Of a stretch of DNA of 7,499 nucleotides, positions 1 to 5,595 are shown piece by piece. Source of the DNA: an uncultured Bacilli bacterium (GTDB lineage: Bacteria > Bacillota_I > Bacilli_A > RF39 > UBA660). Position numbers and translations under genes: made by a program. Position 1 is the stretch's first letter; each line of letters opens with the position of its first letter. Below the pieces are notes generated by a model. It was not told the origin of the DNA. It did not search any database and saw nothing but the letters and a program-made list of their open reading frames with translations. The stretch covers positions 1 to 7,499 of the forward strand of contig CANRPL010000060.1 in the NCBI GenBank assembly GCA_947632495.1, given 5' to 3'.

Positions 1-1227
1 CAGAGTATCGTCGTTAGCGACACCAGGAATTATTTTGTCTAATTTTTCTAGTCCCTCTAAAATATTCAAAAGAATACGATGAGGAAGAACTAAAGCTAAA
101 TCACCAGCAACACAATCTTTTAAAGTGGGCTCGATAAAGCCTTTATTAATACGATGCCATTCACTACGGCGACCGCTTTTTAAATCCTTAAGCGTTTGAA
201 TAATAGGTTTGCCATCACCCAAAACATTAGCGATACGAGCAATACTTTCTCCATATTGGCGGGTGTTGGTAACTGGTTCAGTTAAGCTTACTTTACTAAT
301 AAAAGCAAAGTTACTATTTGCTGATTTTTGATCTTTTAAAGCATGCCCATTGACGCATATATAGCCATAATAGTTTTCTTTTGTTACGTAACCACCTGGA
401 TTAGTACAGAAAGTACGTATTTCATCACCATAGGTATCTGTTTTAATAAAGATTGTTGGGTCATAAATAACATTACATAAATCTTCCAATATTTCTTTAC
501 GGACTTCGACACGGACACCAACCTCAATACTTTGTGAGTAATATGGGATATGATAACGATCGGCTAGTTCTTGAACCCATTTAGCACCAGTACGACCAGG
601 TGCAATAATTAGGTTTTTACATGTAACTTCTTGTTCTTTTTTACCTGTGGTATAAATAACATGGTGTTCATTTTCTTTAATGCTTTTAACATCTATAACA
701 TTAGTGTTTTCCATTAATGTTACGCCATGTTTAGCTAAATATTCACAAATGCCATCGATATATTCAGGTAAATGATCACTACCTAAATGTTTTTGTTTAA
801 TTAATAGTAAACTAGCGCCTAATAATGCTACACGTTTCTTTATAGCTTCGGCTTCTTCCATATTAGTTGGATAAACATCGCTATCCATATTAAATTTATT
901 GAATATTTCCTCCGTGTAATCAATTAAACGGTAAGCTTCGGATTGACTCATATATTTAAATAAATCAGATTTTCCTAATTTGGGAATGAAATTCAATTTA
1001 CCATCGGAAAAAGTACCGGCTCCACCATAACCGCTTAAAATGTTACAAGGATTGCAGTTAGCGCATGCTGTTTTATTTTTGTTCATTGGACAAAATCTAT
1101 TTGCAACTTTTTTACCACGATCTAAAATTAATATTTTAAGTTTTTTATTGCGCTCGATTAATTCATATGCCGCAAATAGACCAGCAGGTCCTGCTCCAAC
1201 AATAACAACATCATAAATGGTATTCAT
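1..1227 (-). CDS. FAD-dependent dehydrogenase (COG2509-like), C-terminus beyond window
   Basis: The start codon is at 1227 and the frame stays open for 409 codons to base 1, so the last part of the protein (probably about 50 residues, judging from the family) is missing. A hydrophobic strand and the dinucleotide-binding signature GAGPAG (residues 11-16) open the protein, followed by an acidic/basic DRG (36-38) typical of FAD binding. A cysteine cluster (C46, C55, C58, C61) leads into the glycine-rich GYGGAGTFSDGKLN (66-79), which is characteristic of the uncharacterised FAD-dependent dehydrogenase family COG2509. The visible C-terminal part carries GVAND, a common family element near the end. 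The protein is cytosolic and its substrate is unknown. It has a strong ribosome site (AGAGGTGAT, 7 nt between AGG and ATG). It diverges from the RNHCP gene through overlapping promoters. Family assignment is confident; the reaction is not known. Confidence 0.88.
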   Translation of the reverse strand, partial: MNTIYDVVIVGAGPAGLFAAYELIERNKKLKILILDRGKKVANRFCPMNKNKTACANCNPCNILSGYGGAGTFSDGKLNFIPKLGKSDLFKYMSQSEAYRLIDYTEEIFNKFNMDSDVYPTNMEEAEAIKKRVALLGASLLLIKQKHLGSDHLPEYIDGICEYLAKHGVTLMENTNVIDVKSIKENEHHVIYTTGKKEQEVTCKNLIIAPGRTGAKWVQELADRYHIPYYSQSIEVGVRVEVRKEILEDLCNVIYDPTIFIKTDTYGDEIRTFCTNPGGYVTKENYYGYICVNGHALKDQKSANSNFAFISKVSLTEPVTNTRQYGESIARIANVLGDGKPIIQTLKDLKSGRRSEWHRINKGFIEPTLKDCVAGDLALVLPHRILLNILEGLEKLDKIIPGVANDDTL

Positions 1228-1257
1228 TACATCACCTCTCGTAATTACACATTACAT

Positions 1258-1286
1258 TTAACATTATACCATACTTGTGTTATAAT
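1258..1286 (+). promoter_or_regulatory. Sigma-A promoter of the RNHCP gene
   Basis: TTAACA (1258-1263) and TATAAT (1281-1286) are separated by 17 bp, and TG sits one base before the -10 box. Transcription should begin near 1293, only about 11 nt before the ATG at 1304, so the AGGTGATT ribosome site would lie at the very 5' end of the mRNA. Confidence 0.7.
1263..1271 (-). promoter_or_regulatory. Extended -10 promoter of the FAD dehydrogenase gene
   Basis: On the minus strand TGG-TATAAT forms a perfect -10 box with an extended TG element, 35 nt upstream of the ATG at 1227. The -35 region (around 1286-1291) is poor, which is usual for extended -10 promoters. The box lies inside the opposing plus-strand promoter (1258-1286), so the two cannot easily be occupied together. 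Confidence 0.6.
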
Positions 1287-1303
1287 TTCGATAGGTGATT
1301 TAA

Positions 1304-1606
1304 ATGAAACGTTTCAATGTCCTTGATGAAGAATTCGTTTGTGATAATTGTCATAAGAAAGTTTCTAAACTAGGGTATACCGCACGTGACCATTGTCCTT
1401 TTTGTCTATATTCCAAGCATGTGGATATTAATCCTGGTGATCGCGCAAACGAATGCCAAGGTTTACTAAAACCTATCGATGTTGAAAAATTTAAAGACAC
1501 TTATAAAATAATTTATGAATGTGACAAGTGCCATATTCTTCATAAAAACATTATGGCTAAAGATGATAATATGGATGTCATTATAAATCTATCGTGTCAT
1601 AAATAA
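1304..1606 (+). CDS. RNHCP-domain zinc-ribbon protein
   Basis: This 100-residue protein has the layout of the RNHCP family (Pfam RNHCP), small bacterial proteins of unknown function with paired zinc-binding knuckles. Visible are CDNC (13-16), then RDHCPFC (28-34) followed by the family hallmark HVDINPGDR (39-47), C51, a second knuckle CDKC (73-76) and C98. These cysteines could build two zinc ribbons. The eponymous RNHCP signature reads RDHCP here, a conservative N-to-D change. No membrane segment or signal peptide is present, so it is presumably cytosolic. The start is fixed by AGGTGATT eight bases after AGG. It is a single-gene transcription unit with its own promoter and terminator. Nucleic-acid binding is a guess from the zinc ribbons only. 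Confidence 0.85.
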   Translation: MKRFNVLDEEFVCDNCHKKVSKLGYTARDHCPFCLYSKHVDINPGDRANECQGLLKPIDVEKFKDTYKIIYECDKCHILHKNIMAKDDNMDVIINLSCHK

Positions 1607-1637
1607 AAGATCAATTGTCCATTGATCTTCTTTTTTT
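1607..1637. terminator. Two-way intrinsic terminator between convergent genes
   Basis: The arms 1607-1614 (AAGATCAA) and 1622-1629 (TTGATCTT) pair perfectly around a short loop. TTCTTTTTTT follows on the plus strand and TTTTATTT on the minus strand, so it can stop both the RNHCP gene and the converging three-gene operon. The minus-strand stop codon (1636-1638) overlaps its T-tract. Confidence 0.8.
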
Positions 1638-2157
1638 ATATTTTAAAAATATCTTCTGTATTCAAACGTTCATGATGCTTATTTTCCTGTTCAACCCTTA
1701 AAACAGGTGGCTCATCGATATTAAAGTCAATAACATCGTCAGAATGGAAGGTTTCTTCTTGAGCAAGAGCAATGCCTTCAGATATAGCCTGCTTTTTGCT
1801 TTGTTCATAATCATTTTTAGCCTCTTCAAAAACAGATAATACTTGACTATCAGTTTGACTAGTCTCTGGCAATATTGTCGTATCAAATAAGTCCTCTGCA
1901 TCGATAATGTCATAAGCATCAAAATTATCTTTAACAGCATTAGGCTCCGCCATTGGTATTGGAGATACTGGAACATTAGTTACTTGAGCAGCAACTGGTT
2001 GTTCTTTGACCTCCAAATTTTCTTCTTTCTTTTCATCTTGACTACTTTTTTCAATTGTTTTATTATCGGTATAATATCCGATGATTGCCATGATAAAAAT
2101 GGCCGCAACACATATAATAACAACTGTCCAATCAATATTTAAAGCAACTAAATGCAT
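1636..2157 (-). CDS. Single-pass membrane protein with acidic cytoplasmic-type tail (hypothetical)
   Basis: I do not recognise a family for this 173-residue protein. Residues 10-29 form one strongly hydrophobic helix near the N-terminus. The remaining roughly 140 residues are hydrophilic, very acidic and rich in Gln, Ser and Pro (for example 53-72), which suggests a largely disordered tail. Two similar short motifs appear, AEDLF (87-91) and TEDIF (167-171); the second lies almost at the C-terminus. Such an N-anchored protein with a disordered tail is often a scaffold or recruiter, but no partner can be named. It is the last gene of an operon, 27 nt after trmL. Its ribosome site is weak (GGGG, about 7 nt before ATG). 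The positive-inside rule does not settle orientation. Confidence 0.7.
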   Translation of the reverse strand: MHLVALNIDWTVVIICVAAIFIMAIIGYYTDNKTIEKSSQDEKKEENLEVKEQPVAAQVTNVPVSPIPMAEPNAVKDNFDAYDIIDAEDLFDTTILPETSQTDSQVLSVFEEAKNDYEQSKKQAISEGIALAQEETFHSDDVIDFNIDEPPVLRVEQENKHHERLNTEDIFKI

Positions 2158-2184
2158 ATTATCAACCCCATTTTCTATATTTTT

Positions 2185-2694
2185 TTAATCTTCAATTAAA
2201 TAATCTTCACCTTTAATCGTCTCATGACGAAGGAGGTTAGGATAATCTTGCTGACGTAATACTTCAAAAACCGCTATCGCAACACAATTTGCTAAATTTA
2301 AAGCACGTATTTTATCGGTCGTTGGAATACGGGTACAACGATCTAGGTGTTCCCTAAGAATTTCTTTGGGAATGCCCGTACTTTCTTTGCCAAAAATTAG
2401 ATAAATATTCTTGTTTTTATCGCTATAGTCAAATTCACTATGTGGTTTCTTTCCATATCTGGTAAAGAAATAAAATTCACCATCATTTTTAGCAAGGAAA
2501 TCGTTAAAATCATCATATAATTCATATTCACAATTATCAATATAATTAACGCCGCTTCTTTTGATAGCCTTATCCGATAAAGCAAAACCCAGTGGTCTTA
2601 TTAAATGTAATTTAGCATTAGTACCAGCGCAGGTACGCATAATATTCCCCGTATTTTGTGGTATCTCTGGCTCGAATAGGACAATATTAATCAT
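2185..2694 (-). CDS. trmL: TrmL: tRNA (cytidine/uridine-34 2'-O)-methyltransferase
   Basis: This SPOUT-class methyltransferase uses S-adenosylmethionine to 2'-O-methylate the wobble base 34 of certain leucine tRNAs. The protein is 169 residues, close to the usual 155-165. Family motifs are PEIPQNTGNIMRTC (9-22), the cofactor-knot segment LIFGKESTGIP (99-109) and RIP....IRALNLANC (122-137), which forms the trefoil-knot cofactor pocket. I chose the ATG at 2694, two codons inside a TTG at 2700. A GGGAG ribosome site (2704-2708) is 9 nt from this ATG but only 3 nt from the TTG, and family members begin with M-[IL]-NIV. The start overlaps the last 8 nt of the upstream thioredoxin-like gene, implying translational coupling in one operon. 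Confidence 0.95.
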   Translation of the reverse strand: MINIVLFEPEIPQNTGNIMRTCAGTNAKLHLIRPLGFALSDKAIKRSGVNYIDNCEYELYDDFNDFLAKNDGEFYFFTRYGKKPHSEFDYSDKNKNIYLIFGKESTGIPKEILREHLDRCTRIPTTDKIRALNLANCVAIAVFEVLRQQDYPNLLRHETIKGEDYLIED

Positions 2695-3145
2695 TATCAA
2701 TAACTCCCGTACGAACTAGGAAACTTTCGATACTTTCAACGGTATAATCATCTGTACTATAAATTTCAACAATTTCACCATTTTTATATGCTACAAAGAC
2801 AGGGTTATCATCTTTTAAGTCATATCTTTTAACAATATCTTTAGTGCGTTCGCAGTAGACAAAATATTGTTGAATATCATTATCTACAATAAGTTTTTTT
2901 ATTTTTTCTTCTAACTTTTTGTTATCTTTATCATTCTTATTTATATAGATAACAGCATCAGGATTTTCTGTTAAATAGCTATCCAAATCATCATACTTTA
3001 TTTCATTGACAACATCTTTGATAACAGAATCATATGCCTCTTTATGGTTAGCATGATACATATTCATTAAAACGAAAGCAAGTACGACAACAACAACCGC
3101 TATAATAATAACAATAAAGTAATTTCTTCTAGGTATTTCTTTCAT
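2687..3145 (-). CDS. Membrane-anchored thioredoxin-fold-like protein without CXXC
   Basis: The 152-residue protein starts with a basic KEIPRRN stretch and one hydrophobic helix (9-29), placing the rest outside the membrane by the positive-inside rule. The soluble part has a plausible thioredoxin-like order: strand DAVIYI (63-68), a long charged helix (72-88), strand YFVY (94-97), a short helix, then NPVFVAYKNGEIV (114-126). The last element resembles the cis-proline and hairpin region of thioredoxins. The redox motif that should follow the first strand is absent (NKND instead of CXXC), and the only cysteine is C98, so it cannot act as a normal disulfide reductase. I prefer the second of two adjacent ATGs (3148 and 3145) because AGAGG then lies 7 nt away, the spacing seen at neighbouring genes. 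It is the first gene of the operon with trmL. Fold assignment is tentative. Confidence 0.72.
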   Translation of the reverse strand: MKEIPRRNYFIVIIIAVVVVVLAFVLMNMYHANHKEAYDSVIKDVVNEIKYDDLDSYLTENPDAVIYINKNDKDNKKLEEKIKKLIVDNDIQQYFVYCERTKDIVKRYDLKDDNPVFVAYKNGEIVEIYSTDDYTVESIESFLVRTGVIDND

Positions 3146-3162
3146 CATACCACCTCTATATC

Positions 3163-3192
3163 ATTATACCATATCATGAACTATTTTGCCAA
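3163..3192 (-). promoter_or_regulatory. Sigma-A promoter of the thioredoxin-like/trmL operon
   Basis: TTGGCA (3187-3192) and TATAAT (3163-3168) are 18 bp apart on the minus strand, with TGG directly before the -10 box. Predicted transcription starts near 3156, about 10 nt before the ATG at 3145. The -35 box begins two bases after the T-tract of the upstream gene's terminator. Confidence 0.65.
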
Positions 3193-3194
3193 TT

Positions 3195-3222
3195 AAAAAA
3201 ACCAGTTAAAATTGTTCTGGTT
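3195..3222 (-). terminator. Intrinsic terminator of the AAA+ ATPase gene
   Basis: On the minus strand AACCAG (3217-3222) and CTGGTT (3200-3205) make a 6-bp stem around an 11-nt loop, running into seven T (3201-3195). The upstream arm and part of the loop lie inside the coding region, because the stop codon is at 3206-3208. Confidence 0.6.
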
Positions 3223-4225
3223 CTTGAATTTCTTCGATTGTTACAACCGGTAATTCTACTTGTTCTTCTTTAGCCATATCTTTAAACTTTTCACGAAAAG
3301 CAGCTAACTCTTTAATACGAGAGTCAGGATATATACGCTTACTATTTTTTATAGCGTCATAGACATCAACCATTTCAACATATTCCTTATTTTGATATAA
3401 AGCATGTGAGAAAGCAGCTGTCAAAACAGAGAATGATACATCGGGATACATCGCACCTAATCCATAAACACGCTTAAATTCGCTAGTAGCTTCAACAATT
3501 GATTCAACTAAAAGGCGAGTTACATATTCGTTATACTTAAATTTAATTCCCGTTTGAGCCTCGATTTTAGGTAGCGTTTTCATTAAGACTTCAATCGTTG
3601 TTGGAATATCTTGTTCTTCAACATCAACGCGGTCAAAACGACGTAAGAAAGCACGGTCGCGGACAACATAAGTATTATATTCAATATCCGTTGTCGCACC
3701 AATTAACTTTACTAACCCACGGTCAATAGCGGGTTTTAAAATATTGGCTAAATCCATTGGCCCACCATCTTTACTACCAATTAAGGTATGTATTTCATCA
3801 ATGAAAAGAATGGTTTTTTCCATCTTCTTTAACTCATCAACTAAAATTGTTATAATCATTTCTTCTTTACCATTATATTGGACTTTACCAAGAAGAGATG
3901 AAGAGTTAATTTTAATAACACGATAACCCTTTAAACGTTCCGGAACGGTATTATTGATAATACGATACGCTAATCCTTCAACGATAGATGTTTTACCTAT
4001 ACCTGGCTTACCAACAAGAAGAGCTGATTTTTCAGGCGTTAATAGAATAATCGTCATACGTTCAATTTCGCTATCACGGGCAATGGCCGGATTAGTAATA
4101 TAATTTTTAGCCGTTAAATCTTCACCATACATTTTGATTACACTTATATTTGTATAATCAATCATTGGTTTTTCTTCTGTTTTTTCTTCTGGTGTTACTT
4201 CTTCTTTATTAATATTTTGGTCCAT
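3206..4225 (-). CDS. Stand-alone ClpC/ClpB D1-type AAA+ ATPase
   Basis: The 339-residue protein holds one AAA+ module resembling the first ATPase domain of ClpC/ClpB. Visible are Walker A GKPGIGKT (72-79), a pore-loop element QYNG (116-119) corresponding to KYRG of Clp proteins and keeping the substrate-gripping Tyr, Walker B ILFIDE (139-144), sensor 1 IGATT (175-179) and a pair of candidate arginine fingers RR (195-196). ANILKP (160-165) is also typical of D1. A short acidic N-terminal tail replaces the Clp N-domain, and there is no middle-domain insertion, second ATPase domain or ClpP-docking loop. It therefore looks like a competent ATPase that cannot dock on ClpP by the usual loop. The start at 4225 has TTAGGTGAT 7 nt away; an ATG at 4261 would add 12 residues but lies upstream of the promoter. 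Its cellular role is unknown. Confidence 0.85.
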   Translation of the reverse strand: MDQNINKEEVTPEEKTEEKPMIDYTNISVIKMYGEDLTAKNYITNPAIARDSEIERMTIILLTPEKSALLVGKPGIGKTSIVEGLAYRIINNTVPERLKGYRVIKINSSSLLGKVQYNGKEEMIITILVDELKKMEKTILFIDEIHTLIGSKDGGPMDLANILKPAIDRGLVKLIGATTDIEYNTYVVRDRAFLRRFDRVDVEEQDIPTTIEVLMKTLPKIEAQTGIKFKYNEYVTRLLVESIVEATSEFKRVYGLGAMYPDVSFSVLTAAFSHALYQNKEYVEMVDVYDAIKNSKRIYPDSRIKELAAFREKFKDMAKEEQVELPVVTIEEIQEPEQF

Positions 4226-4241
4226 GATATCACCTAACGTA

Positions 4242-4247
4242 ATTATA
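4242..4247 (-). promoter_or_regulatory. Possible -10 box of the ATPase gene
   Basis: TATAAT on the minus strand ends 16 nt before the ATG at 4225, the same distance seen for other genes here. No good -35 is present at 16-18 bp; that region (about 4265-4270) falls in the T-tract and stem of the LysM terminator. An overlapping TGG-TATTAT (4247-4255) is an alternative. Confidence 0.4.
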
Positions 4248-4259
4248 TAATACCAAGTC

Positions 4260-4290
4260 AAAAAAAGAAAGTAATTTTATAAAAACTTCC
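4260..4290 (-). terminator. Intrinsic terminator of the LysM gene
   Basis: Directly after the stop codon (4291-4293), the minus strand forms an imperfect hairpin between GGAAGT (4290-4285) and ACTTTC (4272-4267), with extra A-U pairs inside. It is followed by seven T (4266-4260). The stem is AU-rich and probably moderate in strength. Confidence 0.55.
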
Positions 4291-4734
4291 TTATTTTTTG
4301 TAAACTAATAATTGTTCTGGCAATAAATAGATGTTATCATTTTGATAAAGTAATTCTTCATTATTTAAACCTAATCGCTTACTAGCACTATTAATAGTTT
4401 CATCATCGGTTGTAATGATAACTTTAACATTATTTTTAGGAACCATTATTTCTTGACCAGGATAAATATAGTTGTCTTTATCTAAACCATTAATATTAAG
4501 TAAGTCCGTTAAACTAATATTATACTTTTGTGCGATTGCGTATAAATTATCCCCTTTTTCAACCGTATAAACATCAAACCAATTATCATTTTGATTGTTA
4601 GGAACAATGATTAACTCACCTAAAGTTATATAATTCTTACCATTGATATCTTGAAGATTTTTTACGGTTGTATTAAATCTTTGTGCAATACTTTCATAAG
4701 TATCGCCAGCAACAACTTTATATATTTTATACAT
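4291..4734 (-). CDS. Three-LysM protein without signal peptide
   Basis: This 147-residue protein consists almost wholly of LysM repeats, which bind N-acetylglucosamine-containing glycans such as peptidoglycan. Repeat 1 spans about 4-45 (YKVVAGDTYESIA... IIVP) and repeat 2 about 55-99 (YTVEKGDNLYAIA... YPGQEIMVP). Repeat 3, about 105-146, is degenerate, lacking the GD pair but keeping the helix-strand pattern. There is no signal peptide or membrane helix, so it should remain in the cytoplasm. In spore formers, mother-cell coat/cortex proteins of the SafA type have this property. The start at 4734 is chosen because GAGGTGGAG (4736-4744) sits just upstream; the in-frame ATG at 4746 overlaps that ribosome site. 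It diverges from the 93-residue gene. SafA-like use is inference; domain content is clear. Confidence 0.88.
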   Translation of the reverse strand: MYKIYKVVAGDTYESIAQRFNTTVKNLQDINGKNYITLGELIIVPNNQNDNWFDVYTVEKGDNLYAIAQKYNISLTDLLNINGLDKDNYIYPGQEIMVPKNNVKVIITTDDETINSASKRLGLNNEELLYQNDNIYLLPEQLLVYKK

Positions 4735-4742
4735 ACTCCACC

Positions 4743-4771
4743 TCATTTTATTATATGTAACAGCATAAAAT
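4743..4771 (+). promoter_or_regulatory. Possible sigma-E-like promoter of the 93-residue gene
   Basis: CATAAAAT (4764-4771) matches the sigma-E -10 consensus CATACAAT at 7 of 8 positions. TCATTTT (4743-4749), 14 bp upstream, matches TCATATT at 6 of 7. No convincing sigma-A -35 accompanies it. It overlaps the divergent LysM promoter. Confidence 0.35.
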
Positions 4772-4779
4772 TATGTGAA
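4750..4779 (-). promoter_or_regulatory. Promoter of the LysM gene (sigma-A or sigma-E type)
   Basis: As a sigma-A site, TTCACA (4774-4779) and TATAAT (4750-4755) lie 18 bp apart. The same stretch also reads TCACATA, 14 bp, CATATAAT, close to the Bacillus sigma-E pattern. Sequence alone cannot choose. Transcription would start about 9-10 nt before the ATG, directly at the GAGGTGG ribosome site. Confidence 0.5.
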
Positions 4780-4790
4780 AGGATGATTTA

Positions 4791-5072
4791 ATGAAAAAGG
4801 AATTACCGCATTTATATCGTGGCAATATCAAAAGTGGATGTAGTAATAATCGTCAGGTAGCATATGGGATTAAAGATCATGAACCATCAGTTCGCGATAC
4901 GATTGATCAGCTATTTAGGCAAAATCAAATGTATCGTGAAAACGTCACGATTGAGACACCTAGCAATACCTTAAACACGAAGATAATAGGACGTACTAAA
5001 GATCATATTGTCACTATTAATAATACTGTTATTAAAATTGATGATATTAAGAAAATCACAATTAATAAATAA
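4791..5072 (+). CDS. Small conserved-looking hypothetical, possibly sporulation-related
   Basis: I do not recognise this 93-residue protein. The N-terminal half (1-50) is polar, with SGCSNN (15-20) and a predicted helix around 34-48. The C-terminal half (about 52-92) reads as alternating beta strands with a central G.....HIVTINN and an ending of IKIDDIKKITI. This resembles small Sm-like beta-barrel domains such as DUF2642, seen in Bacillus spore proteins, but that is only a shape-level similarity. There is no signal peptide or membrane helix. The ribosome site AAAGGATGA supports the start. The gene diverges from the LysM gene and converges on the coat protein gene, and its putative -10 box looks like sigma-E. 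A sporulation role is therefore plausible but unproven. Confidence 0.7.
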   Translation: MKKELPHLYRGNIKSGCSNNRQVAYGIKDHEPSVRDTIDQLFRQNQMYRENVTIETPSNTLNTKIIGRTKDHIVTINNTVIKIDDIKKITINK

Positions 5073-5098
5073 AAAACTTCAGGGTCCTGAAGTTTTTT
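5071..5098. terminator. Perfect palindromic two-way terminator
   Basis: Arms 5071-5083 and 5086-5098 are a perfect 13-bp inverted repeat around GT. The stem is CTTCAGG/CCTGAAG, flanked by six A on one side and six T on the other. It serves both convergent genes. The plus-strand stop (5070-5072) and minus-strand stop (5097-5099) are at its two ends. Confidence 0.9.
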
Positions 5099-5516
5099 AT
5101 AAACATTCAACATATGTATCTGATAGGCAACGTAAACAGCAGACACAATTTAGATTCATTGTGAAAAAAGAATTAGTTGCGGCATATGGAAATTGTGAAC
5201 CATCAGTGGTAGGAGCCAAAACACGGAAGGTACAACTACATCCATCTAGCTTTTCAACTCTGAAAACATTTGAACATCCAGTACCAGTACATTCTGTGCT
5301 GTCCTTTTCAATTGGTAAGCTTAAGGCTTCGCCATTACATAAATATAATTGTACGGGTCTTGTATTACATGTTAAAGAACTAGTACCACAGCCTAGAAAA
5401 CCTCGATCACATGTGTCTAAACATGTTTCCGAATTGCAAGCATTTTGTTGTAATACATTTATGATGGCAAGTATTTCAGCTATTTGTGCACAAGAATCAG
5501 TATCATTATTACACAT
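5097..5516 (-). CDS. CotY/CotZ-family spore coat (crust/exosporium) protein
   Basis: The 139-residue protein is extremely cysteine-rich, with 17 cysteines. CSNVFRVEKLDGCSCTFRVL (81-100) is the family core, resembling the C-x-x-VFRVE...CCTLRLL region of Bacillus CotY, CotZ and ExsY. The C-terminal CVCCLRCL (124-131) matches the usual late Cys cluster. These proteins are made in the mother cell and self-assemble into a disulfide-linked outer spore layer. The length is close to CotZ (about 148). I use the ATG at 5516, preceded by AAAGGGTGG; an open frame to 5591 would add 25 residues unlike the family, starting upstream of the likely promoter. It converges with the 93-residue gene. Which paralogue (CotY, CotZ or ExsY) it matches cannot be decided here. 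Confidence 0.88.
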   Translation of the reverse strand: MCNNDTDSCAQIAEILAIINVLQQNACNSETCLDTCDRGFLGCGTSSLTCNTRPVQLYLCNGEALSLPIEKDSTECTGTGCSNVFRVEKLDGCSCTFRVLAPTTDGSQFPYAATNSFFTMNLNCVCCLRCLSDTYVECL

Positions 5517-5537
5517 ATTAATCCACCCTTTCTGATA

Positions 5538-5566
5538 TAAGATATTCAAACAATTATAAAAAGTGT
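5538..5566 (-). promoter_or_regulatory. Possible sigma-K-like promoter of the coat protein gene
   Basis: On the minus strand AATATCTTA (5538-5546) matches the sigma-K -10 consensus CATANNNTA except for the first base. ACAC (5563-5566) places the -35 AC 16 or 18 bp upstream. Transcription would start about 14 nt before the ATG. A TATAAT at 5553-5558 has no -35 partner. Confidence 0.3.
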
Positions 5567-5595
5567 CCACTAAATACCCATATCGGGCCAATATA

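Noticed and set aside
1698..1976. A 92-codon minus-strand frame inside the acidic membrane-protein gene
   Set aside because: It is Leu/Met/Lys-rich out-of-frame translation without a ribosome site, wholly inside another gene.
2397..2585. A 62-codon minus-strand frame inside trmL
   Set aside because: It is a shadow frame of a conserved enzyme with no start signal.
2692..2700. TTG at 2700 as the trmL start
   Set aside because: The ribosome site would be only 3 nt away, and the ATG at 2694 gives the family-typical N-terminus.
3744..3926. A 60-codon plus-strand frame opposite the ATPase Walker region
   Set aside because: It is antisense to conserved ATPase motifs and has no ribosome site.
4256..4261. 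TTGACT as a -35 box for the ATPase gene
   Set aside because: It is only 8 bp from the TATAAT at 4242-4247, far below the usable 16-18 bp.
5008..5535. A 175-codon open frame on the plus strand opposite the coat gene
   Set aside because: It is antisense to the well-supported cysteine-rich CotZ-like gene, overlaps the 93-residue gene and crosses the two-way terminator. Its translation has no recognisable domain.
5577..5587. CCC...GGG inverted repeat between the coat and LicD genes
   Set aside because: The arms are only three or four bases and no flanking T-run follows.
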